From Reyranellaceae bacterium (GTDB lineage: Bacteria > Pseudomonadota > Alphaproteobacteria > Reyranellales > Reyranellaceae), in NCBI GenBank assembly GCA_022844045.1, contig JALHMM010000013.1, positions 49,249-99,422 of the forward strand: a stretch of 50,174 nt of DNA, in the 5' to 3' direction. Below the pieces are notes generated by a model. The model searched no databases, was not told the DNA's origin, and saw only the letters and a program-made list of their open reading frames with translations. Positions 1 through 10,723 of the stretch are shown here, one piece after another (the first letter of the stretch is position 1; every line of letters starts with the position of its first letter). The position numbers and the translations under genes are program-made.

Positions 1-23
1 GGCGCCGGATGATCTCCGGCGCC
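1..23. terminator. Perfect hairpin at the window edge, possible terminator
   Basis: GGCGCCGGA, a five-base loop (TGATC) and TCCGGCGCC form a perfect 9-bp GC-rich stem. On the + strand it is followed by a pyrimidine-rich GCTTCTCTTT, which would fit an intrinsic terminator for a gene lying left of the window. It could also end the leftward gltA transcript, but that T-tract would lie outside the window. Confidence 0.45.
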
Positions 24-49
24 GCTTCTCTTTGACCGATCTACCGCAA

Positions 50-76
50 GGTCTTTCGCTGCGTTCAGGACGACAG
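50..76. repeat. Single arm of intergenic palindromic repeat, family A
   Basis: The stretch reading ggtctttcgctgcgttcagg followed by acgacag is nearly identical to the right arm of the complete element at 13977-14081. Only one arm is recognisable here; no partner arm is seen nearby, so this is a degenerate or half copy lying just beyond the 3' end of the small membrane-protein gene. Confidence 0.6.
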
Positions 77-84
77 GATAGGCT

Positions 85-282
85 TCAACCCAATAGCAGG
101 ATCAGCACCGTCGCCAACACCGCGCCCAACGACACGAACGCCAAGCGGCGCGCGATGGTGAGCGCTGGCGCCCGGTTGTCGTTGGCGGCGGCCCCAACCC
201 GGACGAGCCGCGGGCGATCGAGCCGCACGGCCATGCTGTTGCTCGTCGCCCATCCGTCGCTGCGTTTGCCGCGCGCCGCCAT
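85..282 (-). CDS. Small single-TM protein downstream of gltA
   Basis: This gives a 65-residue protein with a basic N-terminal half containing an AANDNRAPA stretch and a C-terminal hydrophobic helix (about residues 47-65, LAFVSLGAVLATVLILLLG), so it looks like a tail-anchored or single-pass inner-membrane protein. The start is chosen because a GGAGG Shine-Dalgarno lies 9 nt upstream. It begins 35 nt after the gltA stop on the same strand and may be cotranscribed with it. I do not recognise a family and infer no function. A longer reading of the same frame runs antisense-like through gltA and is rejected. Confidence 0.55.
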   Translation of the reverse strand: MAARGKRSDGWATSNSMAVRLDRPRLVRVGAAANDNRAPALTIARRLAFVSLGAVLATVLILLLG

Positions 283-317
283 GTTCAGTCGCCTCCGCGT
301 CGGGGTCGCCCCGTTCG

Positions 318-1619
<1,302 letters not shown>

Positions 1620-1766
1620 GGTCGCTCCCGCTCGAAATCCGTGCTGGCCAAACCCCGCCACCCGCCGCGTGCGCGGACATGGCGCCCCCGGATTGGCCGA
1701 AAAGGTCGTCCGTAAACTAACAAGCCGGTCGGGGGGGCGCAACGCACGGACGTCATGCGCCAGCCG

Positions 1767-3167
1767 TCAGGCGGCTGCGCGCAACCGTGTCATCGCTTCG
1801 TCACGGCCGAGGATGGCCAGGACCTCGAAGATCCCGGGCGACACGGTGGAGCCGGTCAGCGCCACGCGCAGCGGCTGGGCGATCTGGCCGAGCTTCACCG
1901 CCGCGGTCTCAGCCACCCCCTTGACGGCCGCTTCCAACGTTGATTCCACCCAATCAATCGAGGGTGAATCGAGGGCCGCGACGACGCGCGCCAGCAGGCC
2001 GCGCGCCTCCGGCGTCAGCAGGGCCGCGGCCTTGTCGTCCATCGGTGGCGCGCCGGCGCGGGCATAGAAGACAAGCCCCGCCGCGAGTTCAGTCACCGTC
2101 CGCGTGCGCTGCTTCACGCCGTTCATGCCGCGCGCGATACGCTCGAGCGCTGGCGCGGACAGCGCCGCCCCCAGCGCCGCCTCGATCAGTGGTCGCACCA
2201 GCGGCAGCAGCTCGCCGTCCGGCGTCTCGCGCAGATAGTGCGCGTTGAGGTTGGTGAGCTTGGCGAAATCGAAGCGCGAGGCGGCGCGGCCGACATCACC
2301 GATGTCGAACCACTCGATCGCCTTGTCGGTCGGGATGATCTCGTCGTCGCCGTGGCCCCAGCCCAGCCGCAACAAGTAGTTGCGCAGGGCCGACGGCAGG
2401 TAGCCCATGTCGCGATAGGCATCGACGCCCAGCGCGCCGTGGCGCTTCGACAGCTTGGCGCCGTCGGCGCCGTGGATCAGCGGGATGTGGGCGAATGCCG
2501 GCGCCTTCCAGCCCATGCCGTCGTAGACCTGGAGCTGACGGAAGGTGTTGTTGAGGTGGTCGTCGCCGCGGATCACGTGGGTGATGCCCATGTCATGGTC
2601 GTCGACCACCACAGCGTGCATATAGGTCGGCGTGCCGTCGGCGCGCAGCAGCACCATGTCGTCGAGCTGATCGTTGGCGACGGTAACCTCGCCCTGGACA
2701 AGGTCGCGCACCGTGGTCGAGCCGGTCTGCGCCGCCTTGATGCGGACCACCGGCCTGACGCCCGGCGGGGCGTCCTTGGGATCGCGGTCGCGCCACAGGC
2801 CGTTGTAGCGGATCGGCTTGCCAGCCTTGCGCGCTTCCTCACGCATCGTCTCGAGCTCGGCCGGGCTGGCGTAGCAATGATAGGCCTTGCCGGCGGCGAG
2901 CAACTCGTGCGCCACCTCGGCATGGCGCTTGGCCCGCGAGAACTGGAAGACGATATCGCCATCTGGCTGCAGGCCCAGCCACGATAGGCCCTCGATGATG
3001 GCGTCGATGGCCTCCTTGGTCGAACGCTGGCGGTCCGTGTCCTCGATGCGCAGCAGGTAGGTGCCGCCGTGGTGGCGCGAGAAGAGCCAGTTGAACAGCG
3101 CCGTGCGGGCGCCGCCGATATGCAGGAAGCCCGTGGGCGAGGGGGCGAAACGGGTGACGACGGTCAT
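1767..3167 (-). CDS. gltX: Glutamyl-tRNA synthetase
   Basis: Class I glutamyl-tRNA synthetase charges tRNA-Glu (and in many alphaproteobacteria also tRNA-Gln) with glutamate. The 466-residue protein opens with the signature [16 protein letters not shown]; its HIGH-type motif HIGG is at residues 16-19 and the KMSKS-type motif KLSKR at about 238-242. The C-terminal alpha-helical anticodon-binding part is complete. It lies upstream of gltA on the same strand and is divergent from comEC, with 88 bp between the two starts. The Shine-Dalgarno is weak. Many alphaproteobacteria carry two gltX copies; which one this is cannot be told here. Confidence 0.96.
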   Translation of the reverse strand: MTVVTRFAPSPTGFLHIGGARTALFNWLFSRHHGGTYLLRIEDTDRQRSTKEAIDAIIEGLSWLGLQPDGDIVFQFSRAKRHAEVAHELLAAGKAYHCYASPAELETMREEARKAGKPIRYNGLWRDRDPKDAPPGVRPVVRIKAAQTGSTTVRDLVQGEVTVANDQLDDMVLLRADGTPTYMHAVVVDDHDMGITHVIRGDDHLNNTFRQLQVYDGMGWKAPAFAHIPLIHGADGAKLSKRHGALGVDAYRDMGYLPSALRNYLLRLGWGHGDDEIIPTDKAIEWFDIGDVGRAASRFDFAKLTNLNAHYLRETPDGELLPLVRPLIEAALGAALSAPALERIARGMNGVKQRTRTVTELAAGLVFYARAGAPPMDDKAAALLTPEARGLLARVVAALDSPSIDWVESTLEAAVKGVAETAAVKLGQIAQPLRVALTGSTVSPGIFEVLAILGRDEAMTRLRAAA

Positions 3168-3255
3168 GCGGAATCCGGTGGAACAGCCTCTTTTCGGTCA
3201 AAAAGCGGCGGGAGCATAGGCATCGAGGGAGCGTCTTCTGTCAAACCCATAGAGC

Positions 3256-5409
3256 ATGAGCCTAGCCGCCACGCCGCAGCCCGGTGTCGCAGCCACCGGG
3301 CATGGCCTCGTGGCGCGCTTTGTGCTGGCCGTGGCGCAGCGTCTCGACAGCGAGCGCGAGCGCTGGGCGCTGTGGACGCCGGTGGCTTTGGGCCTGGGCA
3401 TCGCGGTCTATTTCGAACTGCCGAGCGAGCCGCCGCTCTGGCTGGGCATCGCCCTTACGCTGCTCGGCCTGTTGCTGTGCGCGGCGCGCAGCGCCGCGCC
3501 CGGGCTGCTGGCGATCGGCGTGACCTTGGCCGCCGGCGGTCTTGGCTTCGCCGCCGCGACGTGGCGCACGCAGAGCGTCGCCGCGCCGGTGCTGGCGCGC
3601 GCCTATAGCGGCATCGTCGAGGGCCGGGTCGTCGAGATTGGCATGCTGCCGGAAGGCCGGCGCGTCGTGCTCGACCAAGTGGTGCTGCGCGGCGTGAAGC
3701 AGAGCGCCACGCCGCCGCGCGTGCGCATCTCGGTGACGCGCGCGCCGTTCGCGCATGTCACCGGCGATCGGGTGGCGATCCCCGCTATGCTGCATCCGCC
3801 GGCCGGGCCGGCACTACCAGGTGCCTTCGATTTCCAGCGCTTCGCCTGGTTCCAGCGCTTGGGGGCCGTGGGCTACGCCACCGGCGCGCCGGCGCTGGTC
3901 GAGCGCGGCCGGCCATCGGGCTTGGTCATGCGTATCGACGAACTGCGACGGGGGCTGACCGAGCGCATCACGACGGCGTTGCCCGGCGACGCCGGCGCCT
4001 TCGCTGCCGCCATCCTGACCGGCGACCAGAACGGCCTGTCGAAGGAGGCTCAGCAGGCGCTGCGCGACTCCGGCCTCGCGCATATCCTGTCGATCTCGGG
4101 CCTGCATCTCGCCTTCGCCGCCGGGTTGATGATGGGCCTCGTGCGGTACGGGCTGGCTCTGCTGCCGGGCGTCGCGTTGCGCTTCCCGGTGAAGAAGATC
4201 GCCGCTGTCGCGGCCTTGCTCGGTTCGGCGTTCTACCTTGCCCTGGCCGGCGCGCCGGTGCCGGCGCAACGCGCGTTCGGCATGCTGGCGATCGTGCTGA
4301 TCGGCGTGCTGGTCGATCGCACGGCGCTGACCCTGCGCCTGGTGTGCTGGGCGGCGGCTGTGATCCTGCTGATCCAGCCCGAGAGCCTCACCGGCGCCAG
4401 CTTCCAGCTTTCCTTCGCCGCCGTGGTCGCGCTGGTGGCGGCCTGGGAAGCCGCGCGGCTGTGGCGCGCGCGCCGTCACGCCGAAGGCGTCGATCGCACC
4501 GACGGCATGCGCCAGCGCGTCGGCCGCTACGCCACCGACAGCGTGATGTCGACCCTGGTGGCGTCGCTCGCGACCGCGGGCTTCGCCGTCTACCACTTCA
4601 ATCGCCTGAGCCTGGTCGGCGTCGTCGCCAATCTGCTGGCCGTGCCACTCACGGGGATTTGGGTAATGCCATGGGGGCTGCTGGCGATGCTGTTGGCGCC
4701 ACTGGGCCTCGAATGGCTGGCGCTGGTGCCGATGGGCTGGGGCATCGAATGGACGCTCGACATCGCCCGCTGGGCCGCCGCGCTGCCGGGCGCGGCGTCG
4801 GTGGCGCCATCGATGCCCGGCGCGTCGCTCTGGCTGCTGACTCTGGGCGGGCTGTGGTTCTGCTTCTGGCGTACGCGCTGGCGATGGCTCGGGCTGCTCG
4901 GCGTGGCGCTGGCCTTCGCCATCATTCCCTTGCAACGCCCGCCCGACCTGATGATCAGCGAGGACGCGCGGGCGCTGGCGATCCGCGGCGAGCGCGGTCT
5001 CGTGCTCTACAGCGCGCGGGGCGAGCGTATCGCCGGCGAAACCTGGACGCGGCGTGCCGGCGAGGCCGGTGCGGAACGCTGGCCCGATGGCGGCAGCAGC
5101 GCCGATGGCACGCTGCGATGTAGCGGCGGCCTGTGCGTATTCAAACGCGACGGCGCCGAGGTGCGCCTGGTCGTGCGCCCGGAGGCGCAGCCGCGTGCCT
5201 GCGACGGCGCGGTACCGGTCGTGTCGGTCGTGCCGCTGCGCAATCAGTGCCGGTCAGCGTTGTGGACGATCGATCGCTTCGACCTGTGGCGCCACGGCGC
5301 GCACGCGGTCTGGCTGGGCGAGAAGGGTCGGCCCGCGCGCATCGAGACCACGCGCCAGGCGCGGGGCGATCGGCCCTGGGTGCCCAGAGCCGACCGGCGA
5401 TCTCAGTAG
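3256..5409 (+). CDS. comEC: ComEC/Rec2-family competence membrane protein
   Basis: ComEC forms the inner-membrane channel for single-stranded DNA during natural transformation. The 717-residue protein has an N-terminal DUF4131-like region with two membrane segments, then the Competence domain with the diagnostic [21 protein letters not shown] stretch followed by [12 protein letters not shown] (residues about 255-290), and many further TM helices to about residue 560. The C-terminal 150 residues are soluble, but I find no HxHxDH metallo-beta-lactamase motif, so this is the version without an evident nuclease centre. It is divergent from gltX and overlaps the 3' end of lexA by 7 nt in convergent orientation. 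ComEC beside lexA is a familiar alphaproteobacterial arrangement. Confidence 0.93.
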   Translation: MSLAATPQPGVAATGHGLVARFVLAVAQRLDSERERWALWTPVALGLGIAVYFELPSEPPLWLGIALTLLGLLLCAARSAAPGLLAIGVTLAAGGLGFAAATWRTQSVAAPVLARAYSGIVEGRVVEIGMLPEGRRVVLDQVVLRGVKQSATPPRVRISVTRAPFAHVTGDRVAIPAMLHPPAGPALPGAFDFQRFAWFQRLGAVGYATGAPALVERGRPSGLVMRIDELRRGLTERITTALPGDAGAFAAAILTGDQNGLSKEAQQALRDSGLAHILSISGLHLAFAAGLMMGLVRYGLALLPGVALRFPVKKIAAVAALLGSAFYLALAGAPVPAQRAFGMLAIVLIGVLVDRTALTLRLVCWAAAVILLIQPESLTGASFQLSFAAVVALVAAWEAARLWRARRHAEGVDRTDGMRQRVGRYATDSVMSTLVASLATAGFAVYHFNRLSLVGVVANLLAVPLTGIWVMPWGLLAMLLAPLGLEWLALVPMGWGIEWTLDIARWAAALPGAASVAPSMPGASLWLLTLGGLWFCFWRTRWRWLGLLGVALAFAIIPLQRPPDLMISEDARALAIRGERGLVLYSARGERIAGETWTRRAGEAGAERWPDGGSSADGTLRCSGGLCVFKRDGAEVRLVVRPEAQPRACDGAVPVVSVVPLRNQCRSALWTIDRFDLWRHGAHAVWLGEKGRPARIETTRQARGDRPWVPRADRRSQ

Positions 5410-6137
5410 CGGCGATAGATGCCGACGAGGCGGCCCTGCACCTTCACGCGGTCGGGCCCGAAGATGCGCGTCTCGTAGGCGGTGTTGGCCGGCTCGAGCG
5501 CCACCGAGGCGCCCTTGCGGCGGATGCGCTTGAGCGTGGCTTCCTGCTCGTCGACCAGGGCGACGACGATACTGCCGTTCTCGGCCGTGTCGGCCTGGCG
5601 GATGACGGCGAAGTCGCCGTCGAGGATGCCGGCCTCGACCATCGAGTCGCCTTCGACCTCGAGGCAGTAGTGCGTACCCTGGCCGAGCAGCGAGGTTGGC
5701 ACGTCGATGGTGCTGGTGTTGTCGCGCAGCGCCTCGATCGGCGTGCCGGCGGCGATCTTGCCGTAGAGCGGCAGGGACAGCGCGCTGGCGGCGTTGGCCG
5801 GCGTCACCGCGCCCTGGAAGCTGGGGCGGAAATCGCCCTTGATGACCTGCGGTGTGAAGCCGGCGGCGGTTTCGCGCAGGCCCGGCGTGCTCATCGCCGC
5901 GCGGCTGGCGGATACCGACGCCGCGTCGGGCAGCTGCAATACCTGCAGCGCCCGCGCACGATGCGGCAGGCGTCGCAAGAACCCGCGCTCCTCCAGCCCG
6001 GTGATCAGGCGGTGGATGCCCGACTTGGACTTCAGCTTCAGCGCTTCTTTCATCTCGTCGAAGGAGGGCGAGACGCCGCCAGTGCTGAGCCGCTGATTGA
6101 TGAAGACCAACAATTCATATTGTTTTCGGGTGAGCAT
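5403..6137 (-). CDS. lexA: LexA SOS repressor
   Basis: LexA represses DNA-damage genes and self-cleaves when RecA filaments form. The 244-residue product has an N-terminal winged helix (from [10 protein letters not shown]) and a C-terminal S24-type peptidase domain with the GDSMVEAG motif, catalytic Ser165, general-base Lys203, and a cleavage site Ala130-Gly131 in KIAAGTP. The start is at the second ATG of an ATGATG pair because GGGAG lies about 6 nt upstream; an in-frame ATG at 6158 would overlap that ribosome-binding site. Two LexA-box-like sites stand 32-72 bp upstream, pointing to autoregulation. The roughly 50-residue linker between domains is longer than in E. coli, as is common in this class. 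Confidence 0.97.
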   Translation of the reverse strand: MLTRKQYELLVFINQRLSTGGVSPSFDEMKEALKLKSKSGIHRLITGLEERGFLRRLPHRARALQVLQLPDAASVSASRAAMSTPGLRETAAGFTPQVIKGDFRPSFQGAVTPANAASALSLPLYGKIAAGTPIEALRDNTSTIDVPTSLLGQGTHYCLEVEGDSMVEAGILDGDFAVIRQADTAENGSIVVALVDEQEATLKRIRRKGASVALEPANTAYETRIFGPDRVKVQGRLVGIYRRY

Positions 6138-6168
6138 CATTGTCTCCCGCTGAGGCACACTACATCTA

Positions 6169-6208
6169 GAACAAAACGCGAAACCACCCGCGTGTTCTAG
6201 TTTAGTTC
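6169..6208 (-). promoter_or_regulatory. LexA-box pair upstream of lexA
   Basis: On the + strand GTTC-TAGTTTA-GTTC at 6194-6208 is an exact match to the alphaproteobacterial GTTC-N7-GTTC LexA box. A second site, GAAC-N7-GAAA at 6169-6183, is one base from the same box in the other orientation. Both lie in the gap between lexA and moeA, ahead of lexA, consistent with autorepression. Confidence 0.8.
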
Positions 6209-6242
6209 GCGCTTTGCGTCAAGTTGCCCCCGGACAAGCCGC

Positions 6243-7460
6243 TCAAAAAGCGCTGCCCATTGTCCCGAAATCCACAACCTTGATGGCGTCTCCGGCCCGG
6301 CGCGCGGGGTCATGGGCGGGCCGCACGATAAAGCCATTGGCACGCGCCATGATGCTCAGCATGGAGCTGTCCTGGACCTTGAACGGCGTGACGCTGAGCG
6401 CGCCTTTGTCATCGCGCGACAGCGTGGCGCGCACGTAATCCTCGCGCGTGTCATTGGCGCCGACATCGACCGCCAGGATCGCCGTCGTCGTCGCCACCGG
6501 ATCGCCCGGCAGGCCGCTCATGCGCTCGATCGCCGGGCGCAGGAAGAGCAGGGCGCAGACCAGGGTCGAGACAGGATTGCCGGGGAGGCCCAGCGCCTTG
6601 CAGCCCGGCGTGTCGGCGAACATCAGCGGCTTGCCCGGACGCATGGCGATGCGCCAGAAGTCGAGCGAGAAGCCCTCGGCCTTCAAGACGTCCTGCACCA
6701 GGTCGTGATCGCCCACCGAGGCGCCGCCCAAAGTTACCAGCAGGTCGAAACGCTTGGCCGCCGCGACGTGCCGGCCGATCACGGCGCGATCGTCGCGCGC
6801 GATGCCCATGACCGTGGGCTCGCCACCCCATGCCTTGACCAGCGCGGCGACGGCGAGGCCGGAAGACGAGACGATGCGATTAGGGCCGACCGGCTCGCCC
6901 GGCATCACCAGCTCGTCGCCAGTAGCGAGGATGGCGACACGCGGGCGGCGCCAGACGGTGAGCCAGGGCACGTTCATCGCCGCCGCCAGCGCCACGTCGC
7001 GCGGCGTGAGCACGTGGCCGGCGGCGATGCCTTCGGCGCCGTGGGAGAAGTCGAGGCCCTTGCGCCTGATATGGCGGCCCGGGCTCGCGCCCTCGAGGAT
7101 GGTCACGCCGCCGGGCGCGTCGACCCTGACGTTCTCCTGGATGACGATAGTGTCAGCGCCGGCCGGCAGCGGGCCGCCGGTGAAGATGCGTACAGCCTCG
7201 CCGCGCCGCAACGGTGCGTCATAGGAACCGCCTGCCGGCGCGCTGCCAACGACGTTCAGGGTTGCCGGCAGGCTGGCGCAGTCGGCGCCAATGACCGCAT
7301 AGCCATCCATCGCCGAGAGATCGGCCGAGGGCTGATCGAGGCGGGCGATCACCGGCTCGGCGAGCACGCGGCCGCTGCCGTCGGCGACAGAGATGGTCTC
7401 CGTCGCCAGTGGTGCGAAGGCGCCGACGATGCGGACGAGGGCGTCGTTGACCGAGAGCAT
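6243..7460 (-). CDS. moeA: Molybdopterin molybdenumtransferase MoeA
   Basis: MoeA inserts molybdate into adenylylated molybdopterin in the last step of molybdenum-cofactor synthesis. The 405-residue product has the family's markers: SAMDGYAV near residue 60, FTGGPLPAGADTIVIQE, the GDELV loop, the VTLGGASVGDHD MoCF-domain motif and GLPGNPVS. The start at MLSVNDAL overlaps the moaC stop (TGATG), indicating translational coupling. An in-frame extension into moaC is rejected. Its place in trpD-trpC-moaC-moeA is the standard alphaproteobacterial order. Confidence 0.96.
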   Translation of the reverse strand: MLSVNDALVRIVGAFAPLATETISVADGSGRVLAEPVIARLDQPSADLSAMDGYAVIGADCASLPATLNVVGSAPAGGSYDAPLRRGEAVRIFTGGPLPAGADTIVIQENVRVDAPGGVTILEGASPGRHIRRKGLDFSHGAEGIAAGHVLTPRDVALAAAMNVPWLTVWRRPRVAILATGDELVMPGEPVGPNRIVSSSGLAVAALVKAWGGEPTVMGIARDDRAVIGRHVAAAKRFDLLVTLGGASVGDHDLVQDVLKAEGFSLDFWRIAMRPGKPLMFADTPGCKALGLPGNPVSTLVCALLFLRPAIERMSGLPGDPVATTTAILAVDVGANDTREDYVRATLSRDDKGALSVTPFKVQDSSMLSIMARANGFIVRPAHDPARRAGDAIKVVDFGTMGSAF

Positions 7461-7936
7461 CACGGCGCCTCGTAGGTGCCCGACTTGCCGCCGGATTTGT
7501 GCACCAGCCGGACCTCGCCGATGACCATGCCGCGGTCGGCCGACTTGCACATGTCGTAGACGGTGAGCGCCGCGACCGAGGCGGCGGTCAGCGCCTCCAT
7601 CTCGACGCCGGTCTTGCCGCGCAGGCGGCAGGTCGCCTCGATCTCGACGCTCGCCGTCGAGGGCTCGCAGCGCAACGTTACCTGCACCGAGGTCAGCGCC
7701 AGCGGATGGCAGAGCGGGATCAGATCAGGCGTACGCTTGGCCGCCATGATGCCGGCGAGCTGGGCCACCGCCAGCACGTCGCCCTTGGCCACCGCCTTGT
7801 CCTGGATCAGGCGCAAGGTCTCGGGCTTCATGCGGACCGAGGCGCGCGCCGTCGCCACCCGCTCGGTCTCGGCCTTGTCGCCGACGTCGACCATGCGGGC
7901 ATTGCCCTCGGGGTCGAAATGAGTGAGCTCACTCAC
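7460..7936 (-). CDS. moaC: Cyclic pyranopterin monophosphate synthase MoaC
   Basis: MoaC converts the 3',8-cyclo-GTP made by MoaA into cyclic pyranopterin monophosphate, the first stable molybdenum-cofactor intermediate. The 158-residue protein has the expected length and contains ARMVDVGDK at the N-terminus, the active-site segment LIPLCHPL, and the CKSADRGM motif. It starts with GTG, overlapping the trpC TGA stop by 4 nt, and its own stop overlaps the moeA start. A perfect 16-bp palindrome covers the start codon (see 7920-7935). Confidence 0.96.
   Translation of the reverse strand: MSELTHFDPEGNARMVDVGDKAETERVATARASVRMKPETLRLIQDKAVAKGDVLAVAQLAGIMAAKRTPDLIPLCHPLALTSVQVTLRCEPSTASVEIEATCRLRGKTGVEMEALTAASVAALTVYDMCKSADRGMVIGEVRLVHKSGGKSGTYEAP
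7920..7935. other. 16-bp perfect palindrome over trpC/moaC junction
   Basis: TGAGTGAGCTCACTCA is a perfect 16-bp palindrome covering the trpC stop and the first codons of moaC. It could be an operator or, as RNA, a small hairpin affecting translation coupling. It may equally be chance in codons for Ser-Glu-Leu-Thr. Confidence 0.35.
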
Positions 7937-8793
7937 GCTGCCACCAGGGGAACAGGATCGGCGATCATCGTGCGCACGGCGGCCGCGACGTCGGGTTTGC
8001 GCATGAAGCTCTCGCCGATCAGGAAGCAGCGTGCCCCTGACTCGGCCATGCGGGCGAGATCCCGCGGGCTGTCCAAGCCACTTTCGGAGATCGCCAGCCG
8101 GTCCTGGGGTATGGATTTCATAAGCTCAAGTGTTATCTGAAGGGATACAGCTAGTGTTTTGAGATTTCGGTTATTTATACCTAGTAGTTCAGATTTTAGT
8201 TTAAGTGCTCGTTCAAGCTCAGCTTGATCGTGAACCTCGATCAGTACGTCCATGCCCCAGGCGTCGGCGGCGGCGTGGAGATCGGCCGCTAAGCCATCCG
8301 ACAGGCAGGCCATGATCAGCAGGATGCAATCGGCGCCCAGCGCGCGGCTCTCGACCACCTGATAGGGGTCGATCATGAAATCCTTGCGCAGCGCCGGCAG
8401 GGCGGGGGCGGCGGCGCGCGCGGCGACCAGGTAGGAATCGTCGCCCTGGAAGTAGGGGGTATCGGTCAGCACCGACAGGCAGGTGGCGCCACCGGCGGCG
8501 TAGGCGGCGGCGAGCGATGGCGGGTCGAAATCGGGACGGATCAGCCCCTTGGACGGCGACGCCTTCTTGATCTCGGCGATCAGGCCGTAGCGTCCCGCGT
8601 CGACAGCGGCGCGCAAAGCCTTGGCGAAGCCGCGCGTCGGGCTGGCGGCGCGCGCATCGGCTTCGAGCGCGGCCAGCGAACGCTCCTTCTTGCGCCGCAC
8701 CACAAGCTCGGCCTTGTCGGCGCAGATCTTGTCCAGCGCCGTGCCTGACGCGGCGAAGCCTGAGATCATCTTCAGGGTGTCGCTATCGGCCAT
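7933..8793 (-). CDS. trpC: Indole-3-glycerol-phosphate synthase
   Basis: TrpC closes the indole ring in tryptophan synthesis, turning carboxyphenylamino-deoxyribulose phosphate into indole-3-glycerol phosphate. The 286-residue TIM barrel has [11 protein letters not shown] (catalytic Lys in the beta-1 region), LRKDFM, the [11 protein letters not shown] phosphate-loop region and SESG. A GAGG ribosome-binding site precedes the ATG, 7 nt after trpD. The oddity is composition: codons covering roughly [10 protein letters not shown] to KSIPQD use A or T in the third position in about three quarters of cases, unlike everything around them (see 8113-8229). The frame is intact and the motif residues conserved, so the enzyme should be functional. 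Confidence 0.96.
   Translation of the reverse strand: MADSDTLKMISGFAASGTALDKICADKAELVVRRKKERSLAALEADARAASPTRGFAKALRAAVDAGRYGLIAEIKKASPSKGLIRPDFDPPSLAAAYAAGGATCLSVLTDTPYFQGDDSYLVAARAAAPALPALRKDFMIDPYQVVESRALGADCILLIMACLSDGLAADLHAAADAWGMDVLIEVHDQAELERALKLKSELLGINNRNLKTLAVSLQITLELMKSIPQDRLAISESGLDSPRDLARMAESGARCFLIGESFMRKPDVAAAVRTMIADPVPLVAA
8113..8229 (-). other. AT-rich, rare-codon patch inside trpC
   Basis: About 40 consecutive trpC codons switch to AAA, ATA, CTA, CTT, ACA and GAA, where the flanking gene uses AAG, ATC, CTG and ACC. I count 11 of 43 codons ending in G or C, and only 3 of the first 28. The encoded peptide still carries the conserved [10 protein letters not shown] loop. This suggests gene conversion from a low-GC donor, or a selected slow-translation or RNA-level signal. 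Confidence 0.75.
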
Positions 8794-8800
8794 CTCGTCC

Positions 8801-9853
8801 TCACGCTGTCACGGCGCCACAGAGCTCGACCAGCCGCGCCAGCGACGCACGAGCGGCCCCTGAAGCGATCGACCGCGCGGCCTGGTCCACGCCTTCCTTC
8901 AGGTCCTTCGCCCTGCCGGCGACCATCAAGGCCGCCGCGCTGTTGAGCAGCACGATATCGCGAAACGCACTCGGCTCGCCCGCCAAGACGGCATGAATGG
9001 CCCGCGCATTGTGCGCCGGATCGCCGCCCTTGAGCGCCTCGATGGTGCCGCGCGGCAATCCGGCATCCTCCGGCTTGATCTCAAGCTCCCGCACCGTGAC
9101 CTTGCCGCCGGCATCGCGCGTCATCTCGGCGGCGTAAGTCGTGGTCGTGGTGGTGATCTCGTCCATGCCGTCGGCGCCGTGCACGACCAGCGCGCGCTCC
9201 AGTCCCAGCCGTCCCAGCGCGCCGGCGACCAGCGGTACCCAGCGACGATCATAGACGCCGACGAGCTGGCGTTTCACCAGCGCCGGGTTCGACAGCGGGC
9301 CCAGCAGGTTGAAGATCGTCCGGGTGGGGGCGAGCTCCACCCGGGGACCGGCGACATTGCGCATGGCGCTGTGATGGCGCGGCGCCATCAGGAAGCAGAT
9401 CTTCGCCTCGACCAGCGCGCGCTGCAGGGCGGGAATCGGCACGTCCATGCCGACGCCCAGCGCCGACAGCACGTCGCCGGCGCCGGACTTCGAGGTAAAG
9501 GCGCGGTTGCCATGCTTGGCCACCGGCACGCCGCAACCCGCCACCACCAGCGCCGAGGTGGTCGAGACATTATAGGTGCCGTGGTGGTCGCCGCCGGTGC
9601 CGACGATATCGATGGTGCCCTCGGGCGCCTCGACCCGCAGCACCTTGCTGCGCAGCACCCGTGCGCCGCCGGCCAGCTCCTCGACGCTCTCGCCGCGCAC
9701 CCGCAGGGCCATCAGGAAGGCGCCCATCTGGGCTGGGGTGGCGTTGCCCGCGGTCATGATGTCGAAGGCGCGCTCGGCCTCGCTCTCGCTCAGCCCGGCA
9801 CCGGTGCCGACCTTGGCGAGAAGCTGGCGGAATTCGTCGATGTCACCGCTCAC
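8801..9853 (-). CDS. trpD: Anthranilate phosphoribosyltransferase
   Basis: TrpD transfers phosphoribose from PRPP to anthranilate, the second dedicated step of tryptophan synthesis. The 350-residue protein has the PRPP-binding GTGGD (residues 85-89), the [17 protein letters not shown] segment, and NLLGPLSNP. Translation starts at GTG with GGAGAAG about 9 nt upstream. It is first in the run trpD-trpC-moaC-moeA. In most alphaproteobacteria trpE and trpG directly precede it; here the next upstream trp gene on this strand, trpG, is 17.4 kb away, so this half-operon must have its own promoter in 9854-9995. Confidence 0.96.
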   Translation of the reverse strand: MSGDIDEFRQLLAKVGTGAGLSESEAERAFDIMTAGNATPAQMGAFLMALRVRGESVEELAGGARVLRSKVLRVEAPEGTIDIVGTGGDHHGTYNVSTTSALVVAGCGVPVAKHGNRAFTSKSGAGDVLSALGVGMDVPIPALQRALVEAKICFLMAPRHHSAMRNVAGPRVELAPTRTIFNLLGPLSNPALVKRQLVGVYDRRWVPLVAGALGRLGLERALVVHGADGMDEITTTTTTYAAEMTRDAGGKVTVRELEIKPEDAGLPRGTIEALKGGDPAHNARAIHAVLAGEPSAFRDIVLLNSAAALMVAGRAKDLKEGVDQAARSIASGAARASLARLVELCGAVTA

Positions 9854-9995
9854 GGCGCGGCTTCTCCAGAACAGGCGAACGCGGGTGGCACCTATAGCGA
9901 CTGTGGATCGTCACGCGCAATTAACGTGACGTGGTCGGATTTTCTGATAATATGAGTGAGCGCTCGCACGTTCTGTGCCTTTGGGGGGATTCGCC

Positions 9996-10685
9996 ATGTC
10001 ATGGTTCTTGAGGCTCACGCGGTTTGGCAGCGCGCACATGGTGCGCTCGCAGGACCAGTCCAACTCCTGCGCGATGGCCTCGGTCATCATGATCAACTTC
10101 AAGATGAAGAAGGGCGCGATGTTCGCCGGCATGGCCGCGGGCAGCAGCGTAAGCGTCAGCGGCATCCCATTCGGCAGCTATATCGGCCAGACGCTATCAC
10201 AGGCCTCCATCAACTATGCGGTGAAGAGCGAGGCCGAGGTCATCAAGCTCTACGAGAAGGTCAAGGGCGCCTCGCATGACTTCGAGAAGAACGGCGCCAA
10301 GCCGTCCTTCCTGCCGCCGATCATGAGTGACCTCGGCCTCGGACAGTGGGAAACCGCCAATGTCGGTGAAGCCGGCCTCGCACAGGCGGTGATCGACGCG
10401 ACCAAGGACGGTACACCCGTTCTGCTTGCCTGCGTCTGGAACGGCGGCGGCGGTCACGCCCTGGTGGTCGACCAGGTGCATACCTTCATGGGCAAGACCT
10501 ATTTCTGTGTCTGCGATCCCTGGGACGCCGAGCTGCGCATCATCAGCGCGACGCCGGGCAGCACGGTTAACTATGACGGCAGCGATAAGCCGATTTCCGT
10601 CTCGTTCGGCGGCGACCGACGCGAGTATCCCGCTGGCAACAACAAGGGCAAGTTCGACGGCCGCATCGTGCGCGTCAAGAAATAG
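9996..10685 (+). CDS. Papain-like (C39/C70-like) cysteine-peptidase-fold protein, copy 1
   Basis: The 229-residue protein carries what looks like a papain-fold catalytic set: Gln19 and Cys25 in SQDQSNSCAMAS (Q-x5-C spacing), His154 in GGGGHALVVD, and Asp174 in CVCDPWD. The DPW after the histidine strand recalls AvrRpt2-type (C70) and C39-like peptidases. There is no signal peptide; a glycine-rich hydrophobic stretch (about 41-65) might touch a membrane. The start is the ATG behind GGGGGGA; an in-frame start 7 codons earlier is less likely. It is followed 38 nt later by a close paralogue, so the two probably form an operon. Substrate and role are unknown; a regulatory peptidase, transglutaminase-like enzyme or toxin/effector are all possible. 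Confidence 0.75.
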   Translation: MSWFLRLTRFGSAHMVRSQDQSNSCAMASVIMINFKMKKGAMFAGMAAGSSVSVSGIPFGSYIGQTLSQASINYAVKSEAEVIKLYEKVKGASHDFEKNGAKPSFLPPIMSDLGLGQWETANVGEAGLAQAVIDATKDGTPVLLACVWNGGGGHALVVDQVHTFMGKTYFCVCDPWDAELRIISATPGSTVNYDGSDKPISVSFGGDRREYPAGNNKGKFDGRIVRVKK

Positions 10686-10723
10686 TCGGCGTCCGCATCG
10701 TTCTCGATAGGAGGAGATCGACC

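Noticed and set aside
3814..4935. 373-codon open frame opposite comEC
   Set aside because: Gln/Arg/His-rich composition with no recognisable domain; caused by third-position GC of comEC.
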